Shown here: positions 27,622 through 35,939 of the stretch, piece by piece
Layout of the letters: every line of letters begins with the position of its first letter
Numbering within the stretch: the stretch's first letter is position 1
Origin: an uncultured Mycolicibacterium sp.
Lineage (GTDB): Bacteria; Actinomycetota; Actinomycetes; Mycobacteriales; Mycobacteriaceae
Reading direction: 5' to 3'
Length of the DNA: 39,912 nucleotides
Assembly (NCBI GenBank): GCA_945957405.1
Contig: CAMFLL010000021.1
Span: forward strand, 1-39,912
Program-made: the position numbers and the translations under genes
Notes under the pieces: generated by a model
What the model was told of the DNA's origin: nothing
What the model saw: only the letters and a program-made list of their open reading frames with translations
Database searches by the model: none

Positions 27622-29004
27622 CTAGCCGCTGTGAGCCTGGATGCTCTGCTCGTAGTGGAAGACGTCGCCGGGGTCGTACTCGGCTTTGACCCGACGCAGT
27701 CGGTCGATGTTGGACTCCCAGTACGCGGCCTCCCAGTTGTCCATGCCGAGGTTGGGTACGTTGACGTAGGCACCGTTCACATACGGGCTCAGCGCCTGAC
27801 CGAACTCCGCGATCCAGGACTGGCACTGCGCCGTCAACGGGTCAGCCGCGGCAGGTACGCCACCGCGGACACCCCAACCGGCGCCGGGCTCGGCGTAATA
27901 GAGGGCGTTGCGGTGGGCGAAGGCCGACCCGCCGGACGGCTCACTGGTCGTCACGGCGCCGCCGAAGGCGTTGGTGAAGTAGTTGCAATGGTCGGTCGGC
28001 GCACCGGCCATGAATGATCCGATCAGCCCGATCGCCTCATCAGGGAAGGGCTCATAGATGAACTGCGACAGGAACTTCCAGTTCGCCGCCTCATCGGCAG
28101 GCGGGACCTGCAACGCCGCATAGGTGTCTGCCCAGCACTGGTCCTGGACGGTGATGTCGGGCGTGCCCCCGCCAAGGATCGGGGCCAGCATGTCCAGCGC
28201 TTCGGTCTGAGGGCCGCCCATGAGCACCGCGAAGAGCACGATCTCGTCGCGCCGGATCTCGAGTTGGGTCGTCAGGCGCGTGTCGGCGTGCGGGGCCGTG
28301 GCTTGCCAAGTCTGGAAAATCCGATGAAGTTCGGTCAGCCCTCGCCACGTCGCGACGACACAGACAGCCTGCGTCAGTGGGTGGACGCGGTACGTGAGTG
28401 AGGTGACGATCCCGAAATTTCCGTTACCCGCACCTCGCAGCGCCCACAGCAGGTCCTGGTGGTTCTCTTCGTCCGCGGTGATCAGCGCGGCCCCGCCGCC
28501 CGCCGTCGCGATGACGATGTCGGCGGCAGCCAGACAGTCGGACGCCAACCCGAAACCGCGTGTCAGTAAACCCAATCCGCCGCCGAGCGTGGCACCGACC
28601 AGGCCGACCGTTCCCTCGATCCCGGTTGGCGCCGCGACGCCTGCCGCGCCCAGCGCGTCTACCGCCTCGAGTTGAGTGAGCCCAGCGCCAACGGTCGCGG
28701 TACCCGTTGTCACGTCAACGTTGGCCGACTTCATCCGGCTCACATCGATGACCAGCCCGTCGTCAACGGCGGACCAACCCTCGAGACAATGCCCGCCGCT
28801 GCGAACGCGCACCGGGACATCATCGTGCTGCGCCCACCTCAACGCGTTCACCACATCGTCGGCCTCAGCGCAGTACACGATGGCGGCGGGATTGTGGGCA
28901 AACAGCCGGTTGAAGCCGAGTCGTGCCATCGCATAGCCCGGATCACCAGACCGCACAACCTCTCCCGTGAGTCTCGTGGTCGACGATTCAGTGCTTGAAG
29001 ACAT
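27622..29004 (-). CDS. FAD-linked oxidase, berberine-bridge-enzyme (BBE) type
   Basis: A 460-residue PCMH-fold FAD oxidoreductase. The FAD domain starts near residue 35 with PAAIVYCAEADDVVNALRWA, then VRSGGHCLEG with H72, the usual covalent flavin attachment. The second attachment cysteine of bicovalent BBE enzymes, in a G-x-C-P-T-V-G context, is Glu130 here (PTGIEGTVG), so flavin is probably held by His alone. LGGGLGLLTRGFGLASDCL and the C-terminal BBE motif VKAEYDPGDVFHYEQSI are present. These enzymes oxidise alcohols, sugars or secondary-metabolite rings using oxygen or other acceptors. GGGGGAG precedes the ATG, which lies 17 nt inside the upstream permease gene, so the pair is coupled. 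No signal peptide is seen. Confidence 0.88.
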   Translation of the reverse strand: MSSSTESSTTRLTGEVVRSGDPGYAMARLGFNRLFAHNPAAIVYCAEADDVVNALRWAQHDDVPVRVRSGGHCLEGWSAVDDGLVIDVSRMKSANVDVTTGTATVGAGLTQLEAVDALGAAGVAAPTGIEGTVGLVGATLGGGLGLLTRGFGLASDCLAAADIVIATAGGGAALITADEENHQDLLWALRGAGNGNFGIVTSLTYRVHPLTQAVCVVATWRGLTELHRIFQTWQATAPHADTRLTTQLEIRRDEIVLFAVLMGGPQTEALDMLAPILGGGTPDITVQDQCWADTYAALQVPPADEAANWKFLSQFIYEPFPDEAIGLIGSFMAGAPTDHCNYFTNAFGGAVTTSEPSGGSAFAHRNALYYAEPGAGWGVRGGVPAAADPLTAQCQSWIAEFGQALSPYVNGAYVNVPNLGMDNWEAAYWESNIDRLRRVKAEYDPGDVFHYEQSIQAHSG

Positions 29005-30454
29005 TGAGCTCCCCCGGTTCGGTCTGCAGGACGTCGCGGTTGAACGTCCAGAGCTTCAGGAAATACAGCCCGCCCAAGAGGAACAACCCGCCGACGAGCG
29101 CGGTAGGCACCCGGGCCGACGAAGGCGTCATGATCACGAACACTGCTGTGACTGACCACACGAGCGCCGAGATCGCGACCGGCATCTCGAACCGCCCGAG
29201 GTCGAACGCGCCGTCGACGCGATCCAATCGCTTACGCACCGACAGGTAGAGGATGATGGTCGCGCCGTAGAGAATTGGACCAAGGATCGTCCCGGTGGTG
29301 ATCAGTTCGAGCAGTGCGTCACCCGGCATCAGCAGCATCAACACGATGCCGACCGTGACGATCAGGATGGTGGCCGGGATGGGAGTTTGCGTGCGGGCGT
29401 CGACGCGCCGCATCAGCCGGTGCGCCGGAAAGCGGGAGTCACGCGCCATCGCATAGACGATCCGAGATCCTGTCGTCATGGTCACCACGCCGGCCCCGAA
29501 GAACGCGAACATGATGGCGACCAGCAGGACGCTCTCCACTACGGGACCGAGTTGGTCGCGCATGATCAACACAACCGGTGAGTCACTGGCACTGATCCGC
29601 GCCATGTCGTCGATCGCGACGGTCAGCGCGATCAGGAACACCAGTCCCAGCACTGAGGCCGCGACAACCGAACCCACCACCGCGCGCGGGACGCTGCGGT
29701 ACGGATCCTTGGCCTCCTCGGCGAGGTTCGCCGCAGCGTCGAAACCCACCAGGGTGGTCATGCCCATCACCGTGGCGAGCATCAACCCGCCGCCGAGCGC
29801 GAAATAGTTGGGAGCGCTTTCGGCGATTCCGCGGGAGAAGAGGTTGTCCACCGATCCCTTGCCGGAGATCGCCACCGCCACGAACAGCGCCAGGGTCAGC
29901 ACGACCACCAGCGCCAGTTCCAACCCGACAGCGCCGGAGTTGATCAGCGCCACCAGGTGGGTGGACGCGACGGCGATCGCCGCCTGGATGATCATGAGCA
30001 CGACCGTGATCAGCCGCGCCGTGCCCTCGTTCTCGGCCATGCCGAACAACGGCATGAAGGCCTCGCTGGCAAGCGCATTGTCGATCGCCACCACGCCCGT
30101 CGCGAGAATGCAGAAGTTGAACCAGCCGAACCACCAGCCGACCTTCGGGTTGGCCAGCCGCGAACCCCACTGGTAGGACGAACCGCTGAGCGGGATGCGG
30201 GCGGCGAATTGGGCGATCACCAATGCCACCAGCGTCTGCCCGACGGCCACGATGACCCACAGCCAGATTCCGACGGGGCCCGCGTTCTGCAGGACGTCGT
30301 CGTAGGTGCCGAAGACCCCGACCGCCACGGAGATGAAGGCGAAAGAGATCGCGAACACCTGAAACGAGCCGAGCGTGCGTTTGAGCTCCGGCTCGTACCC
30401 GCAGTCCTCGCAGAAATCGTCGGCAACCTGCACCTTGGGTGTGACGTCGGTCAT
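28988..30454 (-). CDS. APC-superfamily amino acid/amine permease
   Basis: A 488-residue membrane transporter with about twelve helices, starting after a cytosolic N tail that has C-E-D-C-G. The first helix FQVFAISFAFISVAVGVFGTY matches the APC motif, and later segments GLMLATVMGMTTLVGFDAAANLAEEAKDP and GSRIVYAMARDSRFPAHRLMRRV are typical of the amino acid/choline/GABA permease branch. It imports an amino acid or amine with ions, or exchanges it. GAGGGGG before the ATG is a good ribosome site. The overlapping downstream BBE oxidase may act on the transported compound or its product, but this is inference only. Confidence 0.9.
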   Translation of the reverse strand: MTDVTPKVQVADDFCEDCGYEPELKRTLGSFQVFAISFAFISVAVGVFGTYDDVLQNAGPVGIWLWVIVAVGQTLVALVIAQFAARIPLSGSSYQWGSRLANPKVGWWFGWFNFCILATGVVAIDNALASEAFMPLFGMAENEGTARLITVVLMIIQAAIAVASTHLVALINSGAVGLELALVVVLTLALFVAVAISGKGSVDNLFSRGIAESAPNYFALGGGLMLATVMGMTTLVGFDAAANLAEEAKDPYRSVPRAVVGSVVAASVLGLVFLIALTVAIDDMARISASDSPVVLIMRDQLGPVVESVLLVAIMFAFFGAGVVTMTTGSRIVYAMARDSRFPAHRLMRRVDARTQTPIPATILIVTVGIVLMLLMPGDALLELITTGTILGPILYGATIILYLSVRKRLDRVDGAFDLGRFEMPVAISALVWSVTAVFVIMTPSSARVPTALVGGLFLLGGLYFLKLWTFNRDVLQTEPGELNVFKH

Positions 30455-30671
30455 TCCGGCCCCCTCGCGATCCGATTTCTCCGGGCGTCGACCCGTCTGA
30501 TCTGCGCTTTCTCCGCCATTTTGACGGATCGGAAGATTGTTTGCTGGAGATTGGCAGAACTTCGCAGCGAACTTTTTTGCTGACGCTACGCAGCGTCGCC
30601 GACGTGGTCCGCCACGCGTGGAGAACGAATACCGTTGCAGGGCCTCGTTTTACGAGGTGTCGGCAGCGCGG

Positions 30672-31610
30672 TCAGCCGGCCTGAGGCACCACGTACGTCG
30701 GTTGGTAGGGGTTCTGACCGTTCTCGATGGCCTTGGCCTTGAGATAGTCCTCAGCACTCGGATAGCCGGCGATCTCCGCCTGTTTCTGCAGCGCCAGCTG
30801 ACGAGCCAGCTCGGTCTGGGCCTGCGCGGCCGCCTGTTCGGCTTCCGCCTTGGCGCGCGCCGCGTTGGCGTCGGCGACGCCCTTGGCCTCGGCGGCACGT
30901 GCGTCGGCGATCGCCTTCTGCTCGGCGATGATGGCCTGCTTCAGGCCTTCGTCCAACGGATCCGGCTTCATCACCGTCACCTGGAAATTGGTGAAGAACT
31001 CGCGGCCGTCGGTGCGGGACTTCGATGCGCCCGGTAGCGCCTCGCGCAGCGCATTCTGGAATTCGATCCGGACGCGTTCGTCATTCCAGATCTCACGCCA
31101 GGTGTATTTCTGCGCGACACTGATCAGCACCTGTTCGGCCGGCTGGCCGACGACGTAACGCAGCAGGTTCACCCATCCCGTGGTGACCAGGCCGCTGTCA
31201 TCAAGCCACCCTTGGTATTTGGTCCCGAAGTCGCGATGGAAGTCCATCAGCATCGCGCAGTCGGTGGTGAGGTCGAATGTGATCACCACGGGCACACGGA
31301 GTTCGGCAGGCGCCGTCGCGTTGGACACCACGGTGGTAGCCTCCGCCTCCGCGTCGGGTCCGCCGGTCGCATCCCAGCTGATCTGTCGCGACGGGTACCG
31401 GAATGCCTTGAACCCGCCCGGCGGATTGAACACCGACGTCTCGGGTTCGATGCACCCCGCAACCTTGGGGTCGGTGGGGATCATGAGGTAGTCGTCGACC
31501 TTGACCGCGGTCTGCCCCGGACCCACCTGCGTGGCGCAACTCGACAGGACGATGCCCGCAGTGATCAGGACGACGAGCCCGACAGCCGTGACGACAACCT
31601 TGCGCTTCAT
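30672..31610 (-). CDS. SPFH/prohibitin-like lipoprotein with coiled coil
   Basis: A 312-residue protein. The N terminus is a lipoprotein signal with lipobox VLSSC (C25) after MKRKVVVTAVGLVVLITAGI. The following region (30-220) resembles an SPFH/prohibitin domain, for example GQTAVKVDDYLMIPTD, VVITFDLTTDCAMLMDFHRDFG, and REFFTNFQVTVMKPDPLDEGLKQAI. Residues ~225-275 are an Ala/Glu/Lys-rich coiled coil (AEAKGVADANAARAKAEAEQ) of the flotillin type. The C-terminal part is a short Pro/Tyr tail. SPFH proteins form large rings that organise membrane domains or proteases. A lipid anchor would place this one on the outer face of the membrane. The ATG has a run of six G upstream. Partners are unknown. 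Confidence 0.8.
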   Translation of the reverse strand: MKRKVVVTAVGLVVLITAGIVLSSCATQVGPGQTAVKVDDYLMIPTDPKVAGCIEPETSVFNPPGGFKAFRYPSRQISWDATGGPDAEAEATTVVSNATAPAELRVPVVITFDLTTDCAMLMDFHRDFGTKYQGWLDDSGLVTTGWVNLLRYVVGQPAEQVLISVAQKYTWREIWNDERVRIEFQNALREALPGASKSRTDGREFFTNFQVTVMKPDPLDEGLKQAIIAEQKAIADARAAEAKGVADANAARAKAEAEQAAAQAQTELARQLALQKQAEIAGYPSAEDYLKAKAIENGQNPYQPTYVVPQAG

Positions 31611-31713
31611 GGCACCCCCCGTTTGCTCAGCAGCATAAGGTGCGCGCCGACCGGCGGGGTGGCCTCGAGCCGAATCGTCTCAACTCGGGTCAGCGGGGCG
31701 GTGACGTTTCGGT

Positions 31714-32103
31714 CTACTCGCCGTCGGAGAGATCGTCGAGGCGCTGGTTCACCCGAGCGAGCGCCTCGTCGAAGACCTCCAGCTTTTCGCCGCGTTTCTC
31801 ATTGGCGGGCTGGGCGGCACCGCGGGCACCTTCGGCCTCGACCCGGGCCGCACCCTGGCGCCGCAACAGACTGAAATTCTTTTCGCGCGCCTGCCGAAGG
31901 CGGTTCTGCAGCTCCCTGACCGACTTTGTATCCATGCGCTCCAGAGCCTCGGGATGACTCTCGGCGATCAACGAGCTTTCCTGCGGCGTCAGGTTCACAT
32001 GGTGGTTGCTCACCAGAGATTCATATCCTGCGTCGGACAGCCGGGTGCGGTGAATCGCCGGATGGCGGGCCGAACCGTCACGAGCGGGCCACGCAGAGTT
32101 CAC
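31714..32103 (-). CDS. Hypothetical coiled-coil protein
   Basis: A 129-residue frame read from GTG. No known domain is recognised. The central part LTPQESSLIAESHPEALERMDTKSVRELQNRLRQAREKNFSLLRRQG looks like amphipathic helices, and the C-terminal EKLEVFDEALARVNQRLDDLSDGE has a heptad-like pattern. It is charged with no signal peptide. Codon use fits the window. There is no good ribosome site, and the first ~20 residues may not be translated. It lies 103 nt beyond the start of the SPFH-like gene on the same strand and may be cotranscribed with it. Confidence 0.55.
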   Translation of the reverse strand: MNSAWPARDGSARHPAIHRTRLSDAGYESLVSNHHVNLTPQESSLIAESHPEALERMDTKSVRELQNRLRQAREKNFSLLRRQGAARVEAEGARGAAQPANEKRGEKLEVFDEALARVNQRLDDLSDGE

Positions 32104-32120
32104 CCGGCTAGTTCACTCGG

Positions 32121-33068
32121 CTATGGGACGACGATGGTCTCCCCGCCGCTGGCGGCGATATTCGAAAAGCCGTCGCCGGTCACGCTGATGCTGTTGTCGT
32201 CTCCGCTCGCACCGATGACAGAGTTGCTGTCGCCTTTGACGGTCACGGTGTTGTCGTCGCCGAAGTCGGTTCCGATGGTGTAGTTGTTGTCGCCGTCGAC
32301 GGTGATGGTGTTGCCCGATCCGTGACCAGCCACGATGTTGGTGTTGTTGTCACCCCTGACGGTGACGGTGTTGTTGTCGCCGGTGTTGAAATCGGCTGTG
32401 CCGATGTAGGCGTCGCTGTTGGTGCCGACCGCCTTGGCTGTGTTGTGGTTGCCGGACTGAGCGTTCGCCGTCGAGTAGTCGCACACTGCGCGACGAGGGC
32501 AGTCGGTTCGGGCGACGGCCTTGTTGTCGTCGCCGAATCCAGCGCCGGCCTTCGCCTGGTTGGAGGCCTTGGCAAGATTGCGATTTCCCGCACCTGCGGT
32601 GCCCGCGAAGCTGTTGTCGGTCGCAATGGCCTTGTTGCGTGTTCCGCCATCGACTGAGGCGGTGCTGTTGTTGATCGCGACGGCCTTGTTCCTGGTCCCC
32701 CCGGCAATGGATGCGGCGCTGTTGTTGACCGCCACCGCCACACCCTGGTTGCCCGATACCGTCGCGGTGCCGTTGATCGCGACCGCGACACTGCGACTGC
32801 CCTTCGTGGTGGTGGCCGTGCTGCCACCGGCGCCGATCGAACGACCGTTGACGGAAACCGCCACGCCGCCTCCCAGACCATGTGTGTCGGAATCGGCGGT
32901 GTCGGCGGAGGCATTGGGGGCACCGACACCCAACGCCACCAACGGCGCCCCGGCAGTCAGGCCCAGGAACAGCACGGCTCGTGCGATTGGCGCCGGTTTC
33001 GCGGGGCGCCGGCGATGCGCACCACCGCGCCGTGCAACCGCATCACCGTTGACTATTCCCTTGGACAT
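32121..33068 (-). CDS. Secreted Asn/Gly-rich repeat (beta-solenoid-like) protein
   Basis: About 315 residues from ATG 33068 (AAGGGG five bases upstream; a GTG two codons earlier is possible). Residues 1-~57 form a long export signal ending GAPNASADT. The rest is made of short repeats. The first block has a period of about 18, e.g. NKAVAINNSTASVDGGTR and NKAIATDNSFAGTAGAG. The second has a period of about 19-22, e.g. DNNTVTVRGDNN, GNTITVDGDNNY, DDNTVTVKGDSN and DNSISVTGDG. Alternating hydrophobic residues separated by G-x-N/D turns are typical of a beta-roll or YadA-head-like solenoid. Two cysteines (DCPRRAVCD) could form a disulfide. A role at the cell surface is inferred. A related repeat gene lies 1.7 kb away. 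Confidence 0.75.
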   Translation of the reverse strand: MSKGIVNGDAVARRGGAHRRRPAKPAPIARAVLFLGLTAGAPLVALGVGAPNASADTADSDTHGLGGGVAVSVNGRSIGAGGSTATTTKGSRSVAVAINGTATVSGNQGVAVAVNNSAASIAGGTRNKAVAINNSTASVDGGTRNKAIATDNSFAGTAGAGNRNLAKASNQAKAGAGFGDDNKAVARTDCPRRAVCDYSTANAQSGNHNTAKAVGTNSDAYIGTADFNTGDNNTVTVRGDNNTNIVAGHGSGNTITVDGDNNYTIGTDFGDDNTVTVKGDSNSVIGASGDDNSISVTGDGFSNIAASGGETIVVP

Positions 33069-33176
33069 ATGCACCCCTTCTCGTCACCGCCGTCGACAAG
33101 CACGATCCTCGAACGTGCGTCAGCGTGCGTCCTCAGTGGTGGGCTACTGCACTTCCCCGACCCTGCCCGCCACCGT

Positions 33177-34568
33177 TCAGGCCACATCAAGGCCAGGTGT
33201 GTGAACTCGTTCCGCCAGCCACGGCAGCGCATTGGCAAACGCCTTCGCGGCGAACTGCCACGTGTGATACCCGGGGTAGACCCGGAGAGAGCAGCCGATG
33301 TCGACCGCGAGCGCGGCCGCGCAGAGATCGGGAAGGGCGCCCTTCTCACGATATTCGTCTTCGTCGTCATGACCACCGAAACCGACCGGCGCCTGGTGTT
33401 GGTCGGGTCGGTCTGGCAGATCCTTCTGCTTGTCGTCGGCCGGTTCCTGCGAATCGTCGAAGTATCCCGCCACGCCGACGTACCGGCCGTGCTCGGTCAT
33501 GACGGTACGAGGGTCGAACGCAGCCCATGCCGTAGCGCTGCCGCCGTAGAGCCGACGGATGGTCTGCTCCTCATCGCCCGAGTTCGGGCCGCGGTCACCA
33601 CCGATATCGTCGAACGAGGTGAACATATCGGGATGCATCACAGTCAGATCGATGGCACACGTGCCACCCATCGACCATCCCACCACACCCCATTGCGCCG
33701 GCGCCGACGACGTGGAGAAATGCGAGATGACATAGGGCCGAACGTCTTTCGTCAGGTGGTCGGCTGCGTTGCCGCGCGGGCCGTTCACACACTCGGTGTC
33801 GTTGTTGAAGCTGCCACTGGAGTCGACGAACACGAACACCGGTGCCGCTCCCCCGTGTGCTCTCGCGAAGTCGTCGATGGTGTCGACGGCGTTGCCGGCA
33901 CGCATCCAGTTGGTCGGGTTGGCGAACTCGCCGGCGATCATCATGATGACGGGCAACCTCGCCGGGGTGGCGCCGGCGAACCAGATCGGTGGCAGATACA
34001 CGTACTCGCGCCGATGCCGGAAACCGCTTGCCTGCGATGGTATGTCGACCGGGACCAGTTTGCCGGTGTCCGGTTCGCTGCCGCAGAGCGCGGGCAGTGC
34101 GGCCTCGTCGGTCTGGTCCGGCAGGGGTCCAGAGGTGATATCACCCCACGCTCGCTGCACCGTGGGGTAGTAGCCCACCCACCCGTTGAGCACCAGCAGC
34201 GCGCACACTAACGACAGTGGGACGGCCAGGACGGACAGCCCGCGGCGCCACCAGCGCGCTCGCCGAAACCCGACCACGGCCAACGGAACCGACGCGGCGA
34301 AGATCGCGGTCCAGATCCACAACCTCAGTGGCGCCGGATCCCCGGCCAGACCTTCCGAGTTCACGTAGGCACGGGCGAGCAGGGCGACGACGAACCCCAC
34401 CGCCGCGCACCCGGGCAACCACAGCAATCGCCACGCCCGGGTGCGCCAGCCGATCGCGGCGACCAGGACGATCACCGTCGCCACCTCGACAGCGATTGGG
34501 AGCCAACCTCCGAGCAGCGAGACTCCGTGGCCGAATCTGGTGAAATCGGGGTCGGGCAGCGGAGGCAT
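33177..34568 (-). CDS. Membrane-anchored esterase, antigen 85 / esterase D-like alpha/beta hydrolase
   Basis: About 463 residues from ATG 34568 (MPPLPDPDF); a GTG at 34679 in frame would add a Pro-rich stretch. Four transmembrane helices occupy the first ~150 residues, such as WLPIAVEVATVIVLVAAIGW and WIWTAIFAASVPLAVVGF. An extracytoplasmic alpha/beta hydrolase follows. The nucleophile motif GWSMGG is clear, and the histidine lies in VYPGYHTWQFAAKAF near the end. Lid and strand blocks EYVYLPPIWF, PVIMMIAGEFANPTNW, and PVFVFVDSSGSFNNDTECVNGPRG fit the mycolyltransferase/esterase D superfamily. It may act on mycolate or other esters in the envelope. It is flanked by the two secreted repeat proteins. 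Confidence 0.85.
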   Translation of the reverse strand: MPPLPDPDFTRFGHGVSLLGGWLPIAVEVATVIVLVAAIGWRTRAWRLLWLPGCAAVGFVVALLARAYVNSEGLAGDPAPLRLWIWTAIFAASVPLAVVGFRRARWWRRGLSVLAVPLSLVCALLVLNGWVGYYPTVQRAWGDITSGPLPDQTDEAALPALCGSEPDTGKLVPVDIPSQASGFRHRREYVYLPPIWFAGATPARLPVIMMIAGEFANPTNWMRAGNAVDTIDDFARAHGGAAPVFVFVDSSGSFNNDTECVNGPRGNAADHLTKDVRPYVISHFSTSSAPAQWGVVGWSMGGTCAIDLTVMHPDMFTSFDDIGGDRGPNSGDEEQTIRRLYGGSATAWAAFDPRTVMTEHGRYVGVAGYFDDSQEPADDKQKDLPDRPDQHQAPVGFGGHDDEDEYREKGALPDLCAAALAVDIGCSLRVYPGYHTWQFAAKAFANALPWLAERVHTPGLDVA

Positions 34569-34801
34569 CGGCGTAGGTGTGGGAACCGGCGGCACGGTCG
34601 GTGAAACGGACGGCGGCACATCGCCAGTCTGCGTGCAGTTGCTGGGAACTCGCTGTCCTGAACGGGACGAGGCTCGCACAGCATTGTGCCTTCGAATGGC
34701 CGGATCGAGAAAACGCGAACCGGCAGTTTGACAGCCACCGCGTGGGTAGTTTTTGACGGGACGGACATTTCCGTTTCCACAGATCCGGGCGGGAGGCCAA
34801 T

Positions 34802-35710
34802 ATGAGAGAGCACATCGACGTCACAGCCGTGCTGCAGGCGGGCGTGAATGGACGGCGCCTGGGCAGGTTGATGGGCGGTGCGATTCTTTCTGGTGCGATG
34901 GCCGTCGAGGTGTTGGCGCCGGCCGGAGTAGCCCATGCCAGCTGTGTCTCGTTCAGCGGACTCAACAGCGGCGGTGACTGCACCAGCACGATCGGACCCA
35001 ACGTTGCCGTGGCGATCGGCCCTGGCGCCACGGCCACCGCGGTGAACGGCTTTTTCGGCACTGCAATTGCGGTGGGCAACGGTGCCGCGGCGACTCAGAC
35101 CGGAGGCCTGTTCGGAACCGCGATCGCGGTCGGTGGCGACGCCAATGCGGCTGCCACTGCGCCGAAGTCGTCCACCGTCTTACCCGTAGCCGTTGCGGCC
35201 CGCGGCGCCCAGTCCGAGTCAGAGGGCAATCTCGATATCGCCGCGGCCACAGGTCCCGATGCCGTCGCCATTGCGCGTGGCGTCCTCAACGGCGCCGCCG
35301 CGGTGCGTCCCGGCGCGAGCACAGTGGCGCAAGGACATCTCAACGGCGCCGTGGCCGTGGGTACCGATGCCATTTCGCAGAGCCTGGGCAACGTGAACAC
35401 CGCAATCGCCGGACGTAGGGAAGCGACAGTCCAGAGCGCCGGATCGGGCAACGTCGCGTTGGCCCTCGGCAAGCCTGGGACAAACGCGAAGTTCGGCCCT
35501 CAGCCCACCCGAGCGTTCGCCGTGGGCACCTTCAACAGGGCGGTTGCCATCGGCAACGGCAATGAAGCAGATGTGCTTGGTGCGGCGCCCAGCCCGAAGG
35601 CACGAAACAGTACGGCCGCCGTTGTGGGCAGGGGTAGCACCGTGCAGGTGACGGGAAACAATCGCGTCGGTGCCGCGTTCGGCCGCAACAAAACCGTCGA
35701 GAAGAGTTGA
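34802..35710 (+). CDS. Secreted Ala/Gly-rich repeat protein
   Basis: A 302-residue exported protein; GGGAGG lies six bases before the ATG. The signal region runs to about residue 47, ending AGVAHAS. The mature start CVSFSGLNSGGDC has two cysteines, probably bridged. Then follow short repeats of the type VAVAIGPGATATAVNGFFGTAIAVGNGAAATQTGGLFGTAIAVGGDANAAA, with A-x-A-x-G spacing like YadA head or beta-roll proteins. Later copies are looser (GNLDIAAATGPDAVAIARG, GHLNGAVAVGTDAIS). The C-terminal third includes ARNSTAAVVGRGSTVQVTGNNRVGAAFG. It resembles the gene at 32121-33068 in plan but not in sequence detail. Surface or cell-wall location is inferred; the function is unknown. Confidence 0.75.
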   Translation: MREHIDVTAVLQAGVNGRRLGRLMGGAILSGAMAVEVLAPAGVAHASCVSFSGLNSGGDCTSTIGPNVAVAIGPGATATAVNGFFGTAIAVGNGAAATQTGGLFGTAIAVGGDANAAATAPKSSTVLPVAVAARGAQSESEGNLDIAAATGPDAVAIARGVLNGAAAVRPGASTVAQGHLNGAVAVGTDAISQSLGNVNTAIAGRREATVQSAGSGNVALALGKPGTNAKFGPQPTRAFAVGTFNRAVAIGNGNEADVLGAAPSPKARNSTAAVVGRGSTVQVTGNNRVGAAFGRNKTVEKS

Positions 35711-35761
35711 GCGCCTCCGCGCAGCAAACACCGAAAGGGCAGTCGTGACAAGGGGTTAACC

Positions 35762-35774
35762 ACCACGACGTGGT
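35762..35774. promoter_or_regulatory. Palindrome upstream of dipZ
   Basis: ACCACG-A-CGTGGT is a perfect 6-1-6 inverted repeat, 52 nt after the repeat-protein stop codon and 166 nt before dipZ. It could be an operator; no binding protein is suggested. The remainder of this 229-nt gap carries the SigK-like promoter described separately. Confidence 0.25.
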
Positions 35775-35905
35775 ATTCGCTCAGCACGCCGCCGCGACCG
35801 TGCCGGCACCCCGACGGCGGTATGCTGTCCGGCTACACCAGAACGTCGCCGACTGGCGTCGACCGCAATCGCTAAGCTTGACTGTGTTCTTATCGCTCTT
35901 GCCGC

Positions 35906-35932
35906 CCATCTGTGGCTGCTACCGCTACGAAT
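35906..35932 (+). promoter_or_regulatory. SigK-like promoter for dipZ, possibly leaderless
   Basis: CCATCT (35906-35911) is followed after 15 nt by ACGAAT (35927-35932). The pair matches the spacing and sequence of the box pair upstream of mpt83 (CCATCC - 15 nt - CCGAAT). In M. tuberculosis mpt70, mpt83 and dipZ are controlled by sigma factor K, and the boxes resemble its promoter pattern as I remember it. The -10 box ends 7 nt before the dipZ ATG, so transcription may start at or just before the A of the start codon. Confidence 0.5.
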
Positions 35933-35939
35933 AGGCGAC

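Noticed and set aside
32190-32550. Recurrent TTGTTGTCGTCGCC-like strings resembling a CRISPR or DNA satellite
   Set aside because: They are the codons of G-D-D-N repeats in the secreted solenoid protein; unit lengths vary and there are no distinct spacers.
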